This document shows, one piece after another, positions 15,019-24,550 of a stretch of 64,000 bases of DNA (position 1 is its first letter; each line of letters begins with the position of its first letter). Below the pieces are notes generated by a model. The model made no database searches. It saw only the letters and a program-made list of their open reading frames with translations, and was not told the DNA's origin. This DNA is from Microbacterium oleivorans (lineage in GTDB: Bacteria; Actinomycetota; Actinomycetes; Actinomycetales; Microbacteriaceae): positions 124,001 through 188,000 of the forward strand of contig NZ_JAMBOV010000005.1 in the NCBI RefSeq assembly GCF_023715745.1. The letters run 5' to 3'. The translations under genes and the position numbers were made by a program.

Positions 15019-15980
15019 CAGTTCGCTCCAGAGAACTCGGCGCGACGGTTCACGATCCACCGCGCGAGCGCGTTGACGGCGAAGGTCACGAGGAAGAGGA
15101 TGAGGCCCGTCGCGATGAGGACGTTGACGCCCTCGCCGTACGCCTCACCGAAGTTGAGGGCGATGTTCGCCGGGATCGGCGTCGGGTTGTTGGAGTTCAG
15201 CACCTGGAAGGTGACCGCGCCGGTGGCCGACAGCACCATCGTGACCGCCATCGTCTCGCCGAGCGCGCGGCCGAGCCCGAGCATCGCGCCCGAGACCATG
15301 CCGCCGCGGGCGAACGGGAAGACGGCCATGCGGATCATCTCCCAGCGCGTCGCGCCGAGGGCCAGCGCCGCCTCCTCGTGGAGGACGGGCGTCTGCAGGA
15401 AGACCTCTCGCGTGATGGCCGTCATGATCGGCAGGATCATGACCGCGAGGACGAGAGATGCCGTGAGGATCGTGCGTCCGGTGGGCGACACGGCGCCGGC
15501 GAAGATCGGGATCCAGCCGAGGTTCTCGTTCAGCCAGAGGTAGAACGGCTGCAGGATCTGCGAGAAGACCAGGGCGCCCCACAAACCGTAAACGACCGAG
15601 GGGATCGCGGCGAGCAGGTCGATGACATAGCCGAGAGCCGACGCGAGTCGGCGCGGGGCGTAGTGGGAGATGAAGAGCGCGATCCCGATGGCGAGCGGCG
15701 TCGCGACGACGAGCGCGATGACGGACGCCCAGAGGGTGCCGAAGACGAAGGGCCAGACGTACTCCCAGAACGGCCTGCCGTTCAGGAACTGGGTCTCGTC
15801 GGGATTCGCGGTGAAGGCGGGCACGCTCTCGACGATGAGGAACAGCGTCACCGCCGCGAGGACGATCAGGATGATGATGCCCGCGCCGAGCGCGGTGCTG
15901 GAGAAGACGAGGTCGCCGCGGCGACGCATCTGTCGTCTCTGAGGCGCCTGGTCGGTGGCCAGGTCGGTGGTGGGGGGCAT
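15018..15980 (-). CDS. pstC: Phosphate ABC transporter permease PstC
   Basis: 320 residues, ATG preceded by GAGGA. About six membrane helices; the first runs from about 33 to 55. The EAA-type loop is at [22 protein letters not shown] near 205-225, followed by the [15 protein letters not shown] block typical of PstC. It lies 76 bases downstream of pstS, with a hairpin between them, and overlaps pstA. Forms the phosphate channel with PstA. Confidence 0.94.
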   Translation of the reverse strand: MPPTTDLATDQAPQRRQMRRRGDLVFSSTALGAGIIILIVLAAVTLFLIVESVPAFTANPDETQFLNGRPFWEYVWPFVFGTLWASVIALVVATPLAIGIALFISHYAPRRLASALGYVIDLLAAIPSVVYGLWGALVFSQILQPFYLWLNENLGWIPIFAGAVSPTGRTILTASLVLAVMILPIMTAITREVFLQTPVLHEEAALALGATRWEMIRMAVFPFARGGMVSGAMLGLGRALGETMAVTMVLSATGAVTFQVLNSNNPTPIPANIALNFGEAYGEGVNVLIATGLILFLVTFAVNALARWIVNRRAEFSGAN

Positions 15981-16016
15981 CGCAGTCCTCGGGTCGGAAG
16001 CGGGCGGACGTGGGGC

Positions 16017-16047
16017 TGCGGGTGACCCTCGGAGAGGGCCACCCGCA
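16017..16047 (-). promoter_or_regulatory. Hairpin between pstS and pstC
   Basis: TGCGGGTG/CACCCGCA with an inner ACCCTC/GAGGG stem lies 10 bases after the pstS stop and 37 bases before the pstC start. There is no T-run, so it is more likely an RNA-protecting or partial attenuation element that raises pstS mRNA over pstCAB than a full terminator. Confidence 0.55.
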
Positions 16048-16056
16048 GCAGAGGTG

Positions 16057-17172
16057 TTACTGTGCGGCGCCGATCATGTCGATCGCGGTCTGCGCCTCGG
16101 AGGCGACCTCGCTCGACAGCGGAGCGGAGCCGGCGGCCTCGTTCGCGGCCTTCTGGCCGTCCTCGCTGACGATGTACGAGAAGTAGTCCTTCACGATCGC
16201 CGCGACGTCGGCGTCCTCGTACTGCTGGCAGCCGATGAGGTAGCTCACGAGGGCGATCGGGTAGGCGCCGGCCGGAGCCTCGGCGGGGTTCACGTCGTAG
16301 ACGAGGTCACCGTCGGCACGGCCGTCCTCGAGCGGCGAGGCCGCGACGAGCTCGGCAGCGGCCTCGGACGAGAACGGCACGAACTCGTCGCCCACCTGGA
16401 TGGCGGCCGAGCCGAGGTCGCCGACGCGGGAGGCATCGATGTAGCCGATGGTGCCGTTACCGGCCTTGACGGCCGCCTCGACGCCGGAGGTCTGCTGCGC
16501 AGCCTCGGAGCGCTGGGTGTCGACCGGCCAGGCGTCGTCGTCCTCGTAGGGCCACGCGTCGGGCGCGACCGAGGCGAGGTAGGCCGTGAAGGTGCCCGTG
16601 GTGCCCGACTCGTCGCCGCGGAAGACCGGGGTGATCGCGAGGTCGGGCAGCTCGACGCCCTCGTTCAGCTCGGCGATCTTCGGGTCGTTCCACTTCTCGA
16701 TCTGCTCGTTGAAGATCTCGCCGATGACGTCCGCGGTCAGGTTGAGCTCGGTGACGCCCTCGAGGTTGAAGACGACGGCGACGGGGGAGATGTAGGCGGG
16801 AACCTCGACGATGTCGTCGGTGGCGCAGGCGCCGAAGCCGCCCGTGGCGATCTCGTCGGTCGTGTAGGCGCGGTCCGAACCGATGAAGTTGCTCGAGCCG
16901 GCGAGGAAGTTGTCGCGGCCCGTGCCCGAACCGGTCGGCTGGTAGTTGACCGTGACGTCCGGGTTGGCGGTCTGGAAGGCCGCGGTCCAGGCCTGCTGCG
17001 CGGCACCCTGCGACGAGGCGCCAGTGGCCTTGACGGTGCCCGACAGCGTGCTGCCGCCGTCGGAGGGCTGGCCACCGCCAGCAGGGGTGCCCTCGTTGGC
17101 GGCACAGGCCGACAGGGAGAGGACGGCGACGGCTGCGACAGCGCCCACGCGGGCGATGCGGTTGAGCTTCAC
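16057..17172 (-). CDS. pstS: Phosphate-binding lipoprotein PstS
   Basis: 371 residues from a GTG with a GGAA site. The signal peptide ends in a lipobox (LSLSAC, Cys near 23), then a Gly/Ser-rich spacer. The phosphate-binding fold shows ATGASSQGAAQQAW near residue 50 (first phosphate loop), GSGTGRDNFL and FIGSDRAY near 80-100, and RGDESGTTGTFTAYL near 185, which supplies the Arg/Asp/Ser/Thr ligands. It captures phosphate outside the membrane and delivers it to PstCA. First gene of the operon, with a double 11-bp PHO box 83 bases upstream. Confidence 0.95.
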   Translation of the reverse strand: MKLNRIARVGAVAAVAVLSLSACAANEGTPAGGGQPSDGGSTLSGTVKATGASSQGAAQQAWTAAFQTANPDVTVNYQPTGSGTGRDNFLAGSSNFIGSDRAYTTDEIATGGFGACATDDIVEVPAYISPVAVVFNLEGVTELNLTADVIGEIFNEQIEKWNDPKIAELNEGVELPDLAITPVFRGDESGTTGTFTAYLASVAPDAWPYEDDDAWPVDTQRSEAAQQTSGVEAAVKAGNGTIGYIDASRVGDLGSAAIQVGDEFVPFSSEAAAELVAASPLEDGRADGDLVYDVNPAEAPAGAYPIALVSYLIGCQQYEDADVAAIVKDYFSYIVSEDGQKAANEAAGSAPLSSEVASEAQTAIDMIGAAQ

Positions 17173-17254
17173 GTGTGAATTCCTTCGGGTGATCGGGACA
17201 CCCCGGTGCGGGGCTGGCTCGACGGTAGGAGTCGCCGGTGACCAGGTTCCGCTC

Positions 17255-17276
17255 GACAGGTGAACGACAGGTGAAC
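17255..17276 (-). promoter_or_regulatory. PHO box upstream of pstS
   Basis: Two identical 11-base units, GTTCACCTGTC GTTCACCTGTC on the minus strand, match the actinobacterial PHO box bound by PhoP/RegX3-type regulators. A further half-like GGTCACC lies two units downstream in phase. TACCGT about 25 bases on is a possible -10. Confidence 0.85.
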
Positions 17277-17309
17277 GGGTCGGGTCCGATCGTCTGTCGC
17301 TCAGCCGAT

Positions 17310-18248
17310 TCACACGTTGGCGGGATGCGTCTCGATCGCGACGATGCCCGAACCGGGATTCGTGGCGGACAGATGCGCGACGGAGAATCCCCCCACCTCG
17401 AGGTCGGAGGCGCTCTCGATGTACGACCCCTTCAGGCTCCCGGTGGCCAGCGCCAGCTCGCTCATGATGGTGGGGATCACCGGCCGGTGCGAGCACAGCA
17501 CGGATGGTTTGCCGGACCGGACGCGCTTGCCGACGACGGTGCGCACGTCCGCGTGCCCGTCCTCCCAGGCATCCTGCGAGATCAGGTCGGTCCGGCGGAT
17601 GTCGCGGCCCAGCGCCTTCGCGAGCGGTGCCACGGTGTCGACGCAGCGGACGGCGTCGCTCGAGACGACCCGACGGATGCCGAACGAGCGCAGGGGACCG
17701 ACGGCCGCCTTGGCCTGGCGCTTGCCGCGGTCGGTGAGGGGGCGGGCGGCATCCTTCCCCTTCCAGTCCTCGCGCGGGGTCGCCTTGCCGTGACGCAGGA
17801 CGACGATCGGGAACGTCGCCAGCACGCCGTCGTCGACGAGCCGCAGGAAGTTCTCGAGGATCTCCACATCGACCGGGTAGCTCAGCCGCTCGAGCGCCTT
17901 CTTCGGCGTCAGCCACTCGATCGCGGCGATCTCACGGTTCGGAACGAAGGACGACGCCCGGATCGCCTCCTCGGTCGCCTCCGTGCTCCAGTAATGGACG
18001 ATCTTCGTGCGTTTGCTGGGCAGGCGGTACTTCGAGATCCCGACGGGAACTCCGAGGTGCACACGGATGCCGGTCTCCTCGAAGATTTCGCGCACGGCCG
18101 TCTCGGCGAGCGTCTCGCCCGGATCGACCTTGCCCTTGGGCAGGGTGATGTCGCGGTACTTCGTGCGGTGGATCGCGAGGACGAGCAGCCTGCCCTCGAC
18201 CATCCGCCAGACGACGCCGCCCGCGGCGTAGACCGCGGTCTCCGTCAT
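17310..18248 (-). CDS. NUDIX hydrolase fused to histidine phosphatase (MutT1-like)
   Basis: 312 residues. The N-terminal half has the NUDIX box [23 protein letters not shown] in pieces at residues 39-61, with all acidic metal ligands. The C-terminal half is a phosphoglycerate-mutase-like phosphatase with the phospho-His motif LRHGKA near 152 and a second His in CSHRP near 255. This layout is that of mycobacterial MutT1, which clears 8-oxo-GTP/dGTP or diadenosine polyphosphates in two steps. Its ATG overlaps the ppk stop (ATGA), so it is translationally coupled to polyphosphate kinase, which suggests a role in nucleotide or phosphate turnover. Confidence 0.88.
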   Translation of the reverse strand: MTETAVYAAGGVVWRMVEGRLLVLAIHRTKYRDITLPKGKVDPGETLAETAVREIFEETGIRVHLGVPVGISKYRLPSKRTKIVHYWSTEATEEAIRASSFVPNREIAAIEWLTPKKALERLSYPVDVEILENFLRLVDDGVLATFPIVVLRHGKATPREDWKGKDAARPLTDRGKRQAKAAVGPLRSFGIRRVVSSDAVRCVDTVAPLAKALGRDIRRTDLISQDAWEDGHADVRTVVGKRVRSGKPSVLCSHRPVIPTIMSELALATGSLKGSYIESASDLEVGGFSVAHLSATNPGSGIVAIETHPANV

Positions 18249-20419
18249 CGCACCGCCCGTGCCCGCCGACGGCGGAGCACCTGCGACATCGTCTTCTCCT
18301 GCAGGTCGACGAGCGGGTTGCCCTCGGCGTCCAGGTGGTGACGGGTCCACTCGCCCTCGGCGCCCAGGTGCCACGAGCTCGTCGTGTCCGACATCGCCAG
18401 CTCGAACAGGGAGATCAGCTCGTTGACGTGCGCGGGCTCGGTGACGCGCACGAGCGCCTCGACGCGGCGGTCGAGGTTGCGGTGCATCATGTCGGCGCTG
18501 CCGATGAACACCTGCGGGTCGCCGTTGTGCTCGAAGGTGAAGATGCGCGAGTGCTCCAGATACCGGCCGAGGATCGACCGCACGGTGATGTTGTCGCTCA
18601 CCCCCGGCAGGTCCGAGCGCAGCGAGCAGATGCCGCGCACCCAGACGTCGACCTTCACACCCGCCTGGCTCGCGCGGTAGAGGGCGTCGATGATCTGCTC
18701 GTCGACCATCGAGTTGACCTTGATGCGCACGTGGGCAGGCTTGCCGGCCAGCGCGTTGCGACGCTCGCCGTCGATGAGGCGCAAAAGTCCCTTACGTAGG
18801 TGAAGGGGCGCGACGAGGAGGCGCTTGAACTTCTTCTCGATCGCGTAGCCGCTGAGCTCGTTGAACAGGCGCGTCAGGTCGCGACCCACCTGCTCGTTCG
18901 CAGTGAAGAGGCCGTAGTCCTCGTAGATGCGGCTCGTCTTCGGGTTGTAGTTGCCCGTGCCGATGTGGCTGTAGCTGCGGAGGACGCCGTCCTCCTCGCG
19001 GATGACGTGCAGCAGCTTGCAGTGCGTCTTGAGGCCGACCAGGCCGTAGACGACGTGCACGCCGGCCTTCTCGAGCTTGCGCGCCCACACGATGTTCGCC
19101 GCCTCGTCGAAGCGCGCCTTCACCTCGACGAGCGCGAGCACCTGCTTGCCGTTCTCGGCCGCGTCGATGAGTGCCTCAACGATCGGGCTGTCGCCCGACG
19201 TCCGGTACAGCGTCTGCTTGATCGCGAGCACGTGCGGATCGCGCGCCGCCTGCTGCAGGAACGACACGACGCTCGTCGTGAACGATTCATACGGGTGGTG
19301 GACGAGGACGTCCTCCTTGCGGATCGCCGCGAAGATGTCGGCGCGCCCGTTCTGCTCCGCGGGCTGGAAGGGCGTCGAGGTCTTAGGGACGTGCGCGGGG
19401 TAGCGCAGGTCGGGACGCTCGATCTGCGACAGCGAGAAGAGTCCGCGCAGATCGAGGGGAGCCGGCAGCCGGTAGACGTCGTTCTCGGTGATGTCGAGCT
19501 CGTCGAGAAGCAGCGAGAGGGTCACCTCGTCCATGTCCTCGGTGATCTCGAGGCGGATCGGCGGGCCGAAGCGGCGGCGGAGGAGCTCGGCCTCGAGCGC
19601 CTGGATGAGGTTCTCGGTCTCGTCCTCCTCGATCACGACGTCCTCGTTGCGCGTGAGGCGGAACGTGTGGTGCTCGAGGATCTCCATCCCCGGGAACAGG
19701 TCGGCGAGGTTCTCGGAGATCAGTTCCTCGATCGGCAGGTACCGCACGGTGGAGCCGTTCTTCGCCACCTCGATGAGGCGCGGGAGCATGGGCGGCACCT
19801 TCAGGCGGGCGAATTCCTGGCGGCCGGTGCGCGCGTTGCGGATCCGCACGGCGAGGTTGAGCGACAGGCCGGAGATGTAAGGGAACGGGTGGGCCGGGTC
19901 TACAGCGAGCGGCATGAGCACCGGGAAGACCTGCGCCGAGAAGTAGTCGTAGAGCGTGCTCCGCTCGGAGTCCGACAGCTCGGCCCAGGAGACGACCTCG
20001 ATGCCCGCGTCGGAGAGGGCGGGGCGTACCTGCTCGGACCACACCGCCGCGTGACGCTCCTGCAGGGCGTGCGCGGCCGTGGCGAGGTCGGTCAGCACGT
20101 CGAGGGGAGCGCGGCCGACGTTGGTCGGCACGGCGAGTCCGGTGAGGATGCGGCGCTTGAGACCGGCGACCCGCACCATGAAGAACTCGTCGAGGTTGCT
20201 GGCGAAGATCGCGAGGAAGTTCGCACGCTCCAACGTCGGCAGGTTCGGATCCTCCGCAAGCTCCAGCACGCGCTGATTGAATGCGAGCCAGCTGAGCTCG
20301 CGGTCGAGGTAGCGGTTGTCGGGCAGCTGCGAGTCGTACGCTTCGACGACGTCGTCGAAGTCGTCGTCGTCCGCGTCGCCCAGTCCGGAGTCGTGAACCT
20401 GGGTGTCGATCATCTCCAC
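18245..20419 (-). CDS. ppk: Polyphosphate kinase 1
   Basis: 724 residues; the start is a GTG, with an in-frame ATG two codons later as an alternative. The four-domain PPK1 order is visible: [17 protein letters not shown] at the N-terminus, the H domain with [12 protein letters not shown], then the PLD-like catalytic domains with [11 protein letters not shown], the autophosphorylated His in [12 protein letters not shown] near 500, and [15 protein letters not shown] near 655. It makes polyphosphate from ATP at the membrane face. The first ~25 residues are very acidic (DADDDDFDD). A candidate PHO box lies just upstream, and a NUDIX/phosphatase gene is coupled downstream. Confidence 0.96.
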   Translation of the reverse strand: MEMIDTQVHDSGLGDADDDDFDDVVEAYDSQLPDNRYLDRELSWLAFNQRVLELAEDPNLPTLERANFLAIFASNLDEFFMVRVAGLKRRILTGLAVPTNVGRAPLDVLTDLATAAHALQERHAAVWSEQVRPALSDAGIEVVSWAELSDSERSTLYDYFSAQVFPVLMPLAVDPAHPFPYISGLSLNLAVRIRNARTGRQEFARLKVPPMLPRLIEVAKNGSTVRYLPIEELISENLADLFPGMEILEHHTFRLTRNEDVVIEEDETENLIQALEAELLRRRFGPPIRLEITEDMDEVTLSLLLDELDITENDVYRLPAPLDLRGLFSLSQIERPDLRYPAHVPKTSTPFQPAEQNGRADIFAAIRKEDVLVHHPYESFTTSVVSFLQQAARDPHVLAIKQTLYRTSGDSPIVEALIDAAENGKQVLALVEVKARFDEAANIVWARKLEKAGVHVVYGLVGLKTHCKLLHVIREEDGVLRSYSHIGTGNYNPKTSRIYEDYGLFTANEQVGRDLTRLFNELSGYAIEKKFKRLLVAPLHLRKGLLRLIDGERRNALAGKPAHVRIKVNSMVDEQIIDALYRASQAGVKVDVWVRGICSLRSDLPGVSDNITVRSILGRYLEHSRIFTFEHNGDPQVFIGSADMMHRNLDRRVEALVRVTEPAHVNELISLFELAMSDTTSSWHLGAEGEWTRHHLDAEGNPLVDLQEKTMSQVLRRRRARAVR

Positions 20420-20434
20420 ATCATTGCAGGGGAC

Positions 20435-20456
20435 GGTGACGTGTGCGTGAACACGG
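20435..20456 (-). promoter_or_regulatory. Candidate PHO box upstream of ppk
   Basis: On the minus strand GTTCACGCACA CGTCACCGTCC gives two 11-base units. Its first 18 bases match the candidate site before pit at 16 positions. It lies 16 bases before the ppk start, which puts it at or below the promoter. Confidence 0.55.
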
Positions 20457-20479
20457 TCACGGATGCCGCGGCATCCGGC

Positions 20480-21166
20480 TCATGCCGATGGTGTCGGCAG
20501 CTGCTCGTCCTCGTAGACGTTGAAGCGGTAGCCGACGTTGCGGACCGTGCCGATGAGCTGCTCGAGGTCACCGAGCTTGGCGCGCAGGCGGCGGACGTGC
20601 ACGTCGACCGTGCGGGTGCCGCCGAAGTAGTCGTAGCCCCACACCTCGCTGAGCAGCTGCTCGCGGGTGAACACGCGGGAGGGGTGCGTCGCGAAGAAGT
20701 GGAGGAGCTGGAACTCCTTGTAGGTGAGGTCCAGCGGACGACCGTGGACCTTCGCCGAGTACGAGGACTCGTCGATCGTGATCCCCGAGGTCTGGATCCG
20801 CGTGGAGACCTGTTCCTTCGAGACCCGTCCGACGGCGAGTCGGATGCGGGCATCGACCTCGGCGGGGCCGGCGCCGACCAGCACGACGTCGTCGATGCCC
20901 CAGTCCGGGGAGACGGCGGTGAGTCCGCCCTCGGTCACGACCAGGAGCAGTGGCGCGTCGAGCCCGGTCGTCGTGAGGATCTTGCACAGCGACTTGGCCG
21001 CGACGAGATCTCGGCGCGCATCGACGAAGACGACGTCGGCGTTCGGGGCGTTGACCAGCTGCGCCGCCTCGGCCGGGATCTGGCGGACGCGGTGGCTGAG
21101 GAGTTCGAGTGCAGGCAGGACGGAGTCGCCGCCGGCGGCGGAGCTCAGAACGAGCAACTGTGCCAA
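20480..21166 (-). CDS. glnR: Orphan OmpR-family nitrogen regulator GlnR
   Basis: 228 residues. The receiver-like domain ([70 protein letters not shown]) closely follows actinobacterial GlnR. As in GlnR the phosphorylation pocket is atypical (the N-terminal acidic pair is missing), so it is thought to work as a constitutive dimer without a kinase. The C-terminal winged helix (about 135-218) ends [14 protein letters not shown]. GlnR controls glnA, amtB and other nitrogen genes; in Streptomyces it interacts with phosphate control. It is 60 bases upstream of ppk on the same strand. Confidence 0.82.
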   Translation of the reverse strand: MAQLLVLSSAAGGDSVLPALELLSHRVRQIPAEAAQLVNAPNADVVFVDARRDLVAAKSLCKILTTTGLDAPLLLVVTEGGLTAVSPDWGIDDVVLVGAGPAEVDARIRLAVGRVSKEQVSTRIQTSGITIDESSYSAKVHGRPLDLTYKEFQLLHFFATHPSRVFTREQLLSEVWGYDYFGGTRTVDVHVRRLRAKLGDLEQLIGTVRNVGYRFNVYEDEQLPTPSA

Positions 21167-21295
21167 GGGGGACCCTCCGGTGCGGACTCGGAACCGCGTC
21201 TCATCTTAGGGGCTCGTCCGGTGCGCGCAGCGCCGGGGCGCCGTCCGGCTCGCTCGTACGCGCGACGTCGCAGCCGGTACGTCAGAATGGGTGGC

Positions 21296-21586
21296 ATGAC
21301 CGCACCCGAGATCCTTCCCCGTCGACGGGCTGCCGGCGTGGTCGCGGTCTGGGTGGCCGCAGCCCTGGTCGCGCTCGCGGTGGGAGTGTTCGTCGACCCG
21401 GACTGGCGGGGTGCGTGGCTTCTCGTCGGCTTCGGATTCTGCTTCTTCCTGGCCTTCGCGGTGCAGCTCGCCTCGGGTCGGTCGCAGGGTTTCATCATCC
21501 GGATCGCCGCGAGCGTCCTCGGCGCGATGCTGGTGATGGGTCTCCTCGGCGCGGGGTTCGCCCTCGCCGAGCTGTTCGCGGGCTGA
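21296..21586 (+). CDS. Small membrane protein, unknown function
   Basis: 96 residues, ATG 21296 with a second in-frame ATG nine bases earlier. Three hydrophobic segments (about 15-35, 42-60 and 70-92) separated by short charged turns indicate a three-helix membrane protein. It is divergent from glnR. No family was recognised with confidence. Confidence 0.65.
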   Translation: MTAPEILPRRRAAGVVAVWVAAALVALAVGVFVDPDWRGAWLLVGFGFCFFLAFAVQLASGRSQGFIIRIAASVLGAMLVMGLLGAGFALAELFAG

Positions 21587-21638
21587 CGCCCCGCAACCCA
21601 GGGCCGCGACGGTGTCCCCGGCCGCTAAAGTGGACGGC

Positions 21639-21752
21639 ATGGATCTCGTCGCACTCGAACTCTTCTTCGTCGGGCTGCTCGGCCTCGCATCGCTCGCGAT
21701 CGCGTTCGTGTCCGGCGTCGTCGTCTGGAACCTCTACCGCGGTCAGCGCTGA
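21639..21752 (+). CDS. Very small membrane protein (37 residues)
   Basis: An ATG at 21639 opens 37 codons, starting MDLVALELFFVGLLG and ending WNLYRGQR. A single hydrophobic helix of about 27 residues with a positively charged end predicts one membrane span, N-terminus outside. GC-third codon use matches the neighbours. It ends five bases before the nitrobindin-like gene, so co-translation with it is likely. Function unknown; the size and position suggest an accessory to the next genes. Confidence 0.5.
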   Translation: MDLVALELFFVGLLGLASLAIAFVSGVVVWNLYRGQR

Positions 21753-21756
21753 CACC

Positions 21757-22362
21757 GTGATCGATCTGCCGACCGACCTTCCGGCTGATCTGGTCCCGCT
21801 CTCCTGGCTGCTCGGCGTCTGGGAGGGTACCGGCGTCCTCGAATACGACGCCCAGGGTCGTTCCATGTCGGGCGAGTTCTCCCATCGCGTGAGTTTCAGC
21901 CATGACGGCGGCGACGCCCTCAACTACGCGGCGACCGCCTGGTTCGAGGATGCCGACGGCCGCCGCCGCGACCTCGTCGCCGAGACCGGCTACTGGCGGC
22001 TGTCCCGCCCTGCGACCGAGCAGGACGCCGGGCCCGCTCTGCTGCCGGCACTGGCGCCTCGCAGCGAGGCGCGCACCGTGCACGACGTCGAGGCTCTTCG
22101 CACGGCGCAGGACGGGTTCGAGATCGAGGTCGCCCTCGTGCATTCCGACGGCATCAGCGAGCTCTACCTCGGGCAGGTGCGGGGACCGCGCATCGACATC
22201 GCCACCGACGCGATCGTCCGTCCGGCGGGTGCGAAGGAGTACGGCGCCGCCACCCGGATGTACGGCCTCGTCGACGGTCACCTGCTGTGGGCGTGGGACA
22301 TCGCGGCGCTCGGTTCCGAGCTCTCGTCGCACGCCTCGGCCCGCCTTGCGAGGGTCCAGTGA
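21757..22362 (+). CDS. FABP/nitrobindin family haem-binding protein
   Basis: 201 residues from GTG. The ten-strand beta-barrel of the nitrobindin family starts with the diagnostic LSWLLGVWEGTGVLEY (GxWxG) near residue 15-30. It continues with FSHRVSFSHDGGDALNYAATAW and ends TRMYGLVDGHLLWAWD, the region of the proximal haem His. Family members bind haem b and react with nitric oxide or peroxynitrite. The stop overlaps the ygfZ start (GTGA), a common actinobacterial arrangement that links it to iron-sulfur/oxidative protection. Confidence 0.85.
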   Translation: MIDLPTDLPADLVPLSWLLGVWEGTGVLEYDAQGRSMSGEFSHRVSFSHDGGDALNYAATAWFEDADGRRRDLVAETGYWRLSRPATEQDAGPALLPALAPRSEARTVHDVEALRTAQDGFEIEVALVHSDGISELYLGQVRGPRIDIATDAIVRPAGAKEYGAATRMYGLVDGHLLWAWDIAALGSELSSHASARLARVQ

Positions 22363-23441
22363 ACCCCGACGTCCTCGCCCGCGTCCCCGGCGCTGTCGTC
22401 GACGACCGCGGGCTCGCGCACCTGGGTCATCCGGTCCGCGAGCAGCGCGACCTCGCCGCCGGCGCCGCCGTCGCCCCCCTCGGCGATCGCACGGTCCTCA
22501 CCGTCTCGGGCGAGGACCGGCTCTCCTGGCTCGACTCGATCACCTCGCAGGCGCTGACCACCCTCGCCCCGGGTGCGGGCACCGAGCTCCTCGTCCTGGA
22601 CCCGCAGGGGCACGTCGAGCATGCGGCATCCGTCGTCGACGACGGGGAGCGCACCTGGCTCATCGTCGACCGGGATCGTGCCGAAGCGCTCCTCACCTGG
22701 CTCACGCGCATGCGCTTCCGCCTGCGCGTCGATCCGCAGGACGGCTCCGCCGGCTACGCCGTGATCGGCGGGACCGCCGCCGCGGTCGACGCCCTGCATG
22801 GGGAGGTCGTGTGGCGGGACCCGTGGCCCCGCGTCAGCTCCGGCGGCTGGGGATACTCCCCGGTCGAGCCGCATCCCGGTGCCGAGCGCGACTGGGCCGA
22901 GGCGGTCGTGTCCCTTTCGTCGCTCGACGACCTCGCCGCCGCGGCGGAGCGGGGTGACGTCCGACTCGCGGGCTACCTCGCCGTCGACGCGCTGCGCGTC
23001 GCCGCGTGGCGCCCCCGGGCCGCGACCGAGGCCGACGGCCGGACCCTCCCGCACGAGGTCGACTGGCTGCGCACGGCCGTGCACCTCGACAAGGGCTGCT
23101 ACCGCGGGCAAGAGACCGTCGCCAAGGTGCACAACCTCGGACACCCGCCGCGCCGTCTCGTCGCTCTGCAGCTCGATGGATCGGACGCCGACCTGCCCGA
23201 ACCCGGCGCCGCCGTCCGGCTGGACGGTGCGGACGTCGGGGCTGTCACCTCGGTCGCCCGCCACCACGAGGAAGGCCCGATCGCCCTCGCGATCGTGAAG
23301 CGCTCCGTCCCGGTCGACGCCGCCCTGACCGTCGCCGTCGCCGACGGTGAGATCGCCGCGGCGCAGGAGGTCGTCGTCCCGCCGGATGCCGGGCGCGCGG
23401 CATCCGTCCCGCGTCTGCCCCGGCTGTCGCAGCGCCGGTGA
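22359..23441 (+). CDS. ygfZ: Folate-binding Fe-S cluster protein YgfZ
   Basis: 360 residues, GTG start overlapping the upstream gene. It has a GcvT-like fold with the hallmark KGCYRGQE motif (DKGCYRGQETVAKV near residue 245), whose Cys is essential in E. coli YgfZ. The protein uses tetrahydrofolate and helps maintain iron-sulfur enzymes such as MiaB. Flanking blocks LTVSGEDRLSWLDSITSQ and LLVLDPQGHVEHAA are also typical. It overlaps both neighbours by four bases. Confidence 0.9.
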   Translation: MNPDVLARVPGAVVDDRGLAHLGHPVREQRDLAAGAAVAPLGDRTVLTVSGEDRLSWLDSITSQALTTLAPGAGTELLVLDPQGHVEHAASVVDDGERTWLIVDRDRAEALLTWLTRMRFRLRVDPQDGSAGYAVIGGTAAAVDALHGEVVWRDPWPRVSSGGWGYSPVEPHPGAERDWAEAVVSLSSLDDLAAAAERGDVRLAGYLAVDALRVAAWRPRAATEADGRTLPHEVDWLRTAVHLDKGCYRGQETVAKVHNLGHPPRRLVALQLDGSDADLPEPGAAVRLDGADVGAVTSVARHHEEGPIALAIVKRSVPVDAALTVAVADGEIAAAQEVVVPPDAGRAASVPRLPRLSQRR

Positions 23442-24538
23442 CGATGGCGCCCGAGCCGACCACCACGGTTCCGGTGCCGACCGCCCGGAAGTATCCGCGC
23501 GAGGGATGGGCCCGCCTGCGCGGATCCGCCGTGGCGATCCTGCAGCTCGTCGTCGCCGCGAGCGCGGCCTTCTCGATCGCGCATTACGGGCTGGGGCACC
23601 CGGCTCCGCTGATCGCGGCGACCGTCACGATCTCGAGTCTGGGTCTGGTCCGTGACGCCCGGCCGTGGCGCGTCCTCGAGACCGTCATCGGCATGGTGCT
23701 CGGGGTCTTCGTCGCCGAGCTGGTCGTCTTCGCCGCCGGGAGCGGATGGTGGCAGCTCGCCCTCACTCTGGCGGTGAGCCTCTCGATCGCCCGATTCGTC
23801 TCGCCGCAGGCGGGGTTCGCGATCGCGGCGGCGATCCAGTCGATCATCGTGGTCGTCGTCCCGTCGCAGACGCCGTTCCTGCGCCTGCTCGACGCCCTCA
23901 TCGGCGGCGCGATGGCGCTGCTGGTCACGGCGCTCATCCCGCGCAGCCCGCTGCGCACGGCTCTCGCGGACGCGACGCGGCTGTTCGCGGATTTCGAGAA
24001 CGCCGCCGGCACGGTCGCGCAGGGACTGCGTCGGGGCAGCCGCGTGCGCGCGGAGCGAGGTCTCGAGAAGGCCCGCGACCTGCAGGGACGCGTCGACGAC
24101 TGGCGGGTCTCGGTCGAATCCGGTGCCGCCATCGCCCGCATCTCGCCGTTCCTGCGCCGCCAGCGGTTCGAACTCGAACGCTTCGAGCGGATGCGGCAGG
24201 CGATGGACCTCGCCGTGCGCAACCTCCGGGTCGTCGCACGGCGGTCGGTCTACCTCGTCGACGACGGCCGTGAGCGCGACGTCGCCGCCGACCTGCTGCT
24301 CGAACTGGTCCGGGGTGCCGATCTCGTGGCCTCCTCGCTGACCGACATCTCGGACGAGCCCGCGGCGCGCGAGGTGCTGACGGCCGTCGCCGCGCGGCTC
24401 GATCCCGTGGCGCTCGTGCCCGACGGCTCGCTCGGCGATCAGACCCTCATCACGGCGCTGCGTCCGCTCGCGACCGATCTCCTCTGTGCGACGGGCCTCG
24501 GTCCGGACGAGGCCCGGGCGCGCCTGCCGCGCGTCTGA
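23438..24538 (+). CDS. FUSC-family aromatic acid/membrane transport-like protein
   Basis: 366 residues; GTG overlaps the ygfZ stop, ATG 23444 is an alternative. The N-terminal half has about five to six membrane helices (residues 32-165) with the TVTISSLGLVRDARPWRVLETVIGM block of FUSC/ArAE proteins. The C-terminal half (about 175-366) is soluble and helical with many Arg/Glu pairs, probably cytosolic. Members include AaeB-like efflux parts, but the substrate here is unknown. Confidence 0.8.
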   Translation: MTMAPEPTTTVPVPTARKYPREGWARLRGSAVAILQLVVAASAAFSIAHYGLGHPAPLIAATVTISSLGLVRDARPWRVLETVIGMVLGVFVAELVVFAAGSGWWQLALTLAVSLSIARFVSPQAGFAIAAAIQSIIVVVVPSQTPFLRLLDALIGGAMALLVTALIPRSPLRTALADATRLFADFENAAGTVAQGLRRGSRVRAERGLEKARDLQGRVDDWRVSVESGAAIARISPFLRRQRFELERFERMRQAMDLAVRNLRVVARRSVYLVDDGRERDVAADLLLELVRGADLVASSLTDISDEPAAREVLTAVAARLDPVALVPDGSLGDQTLITALRPLATDLLCATGLGPDEARARLPRV

Positions 24539-24550
24539 GTACGCGCCGGC

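Noticed and set aside
13900-15543. Long + strand frame opposite pstA and pstC
   Set aside because: Shadow of two clear permease genes; composition is Arg/Asp/His-rich and no start signal is seen.
18800-21586. Very long frame (over 900 codons) antisense to ppk and glnR
   Set aside because: It mirrors the coding strand of two firmly identified genes, has low-complexity Arg/Val/Glu content and no ribosome site. Only its last 96 codons, beyond glnR, look real and are listed as a small membrane protein.
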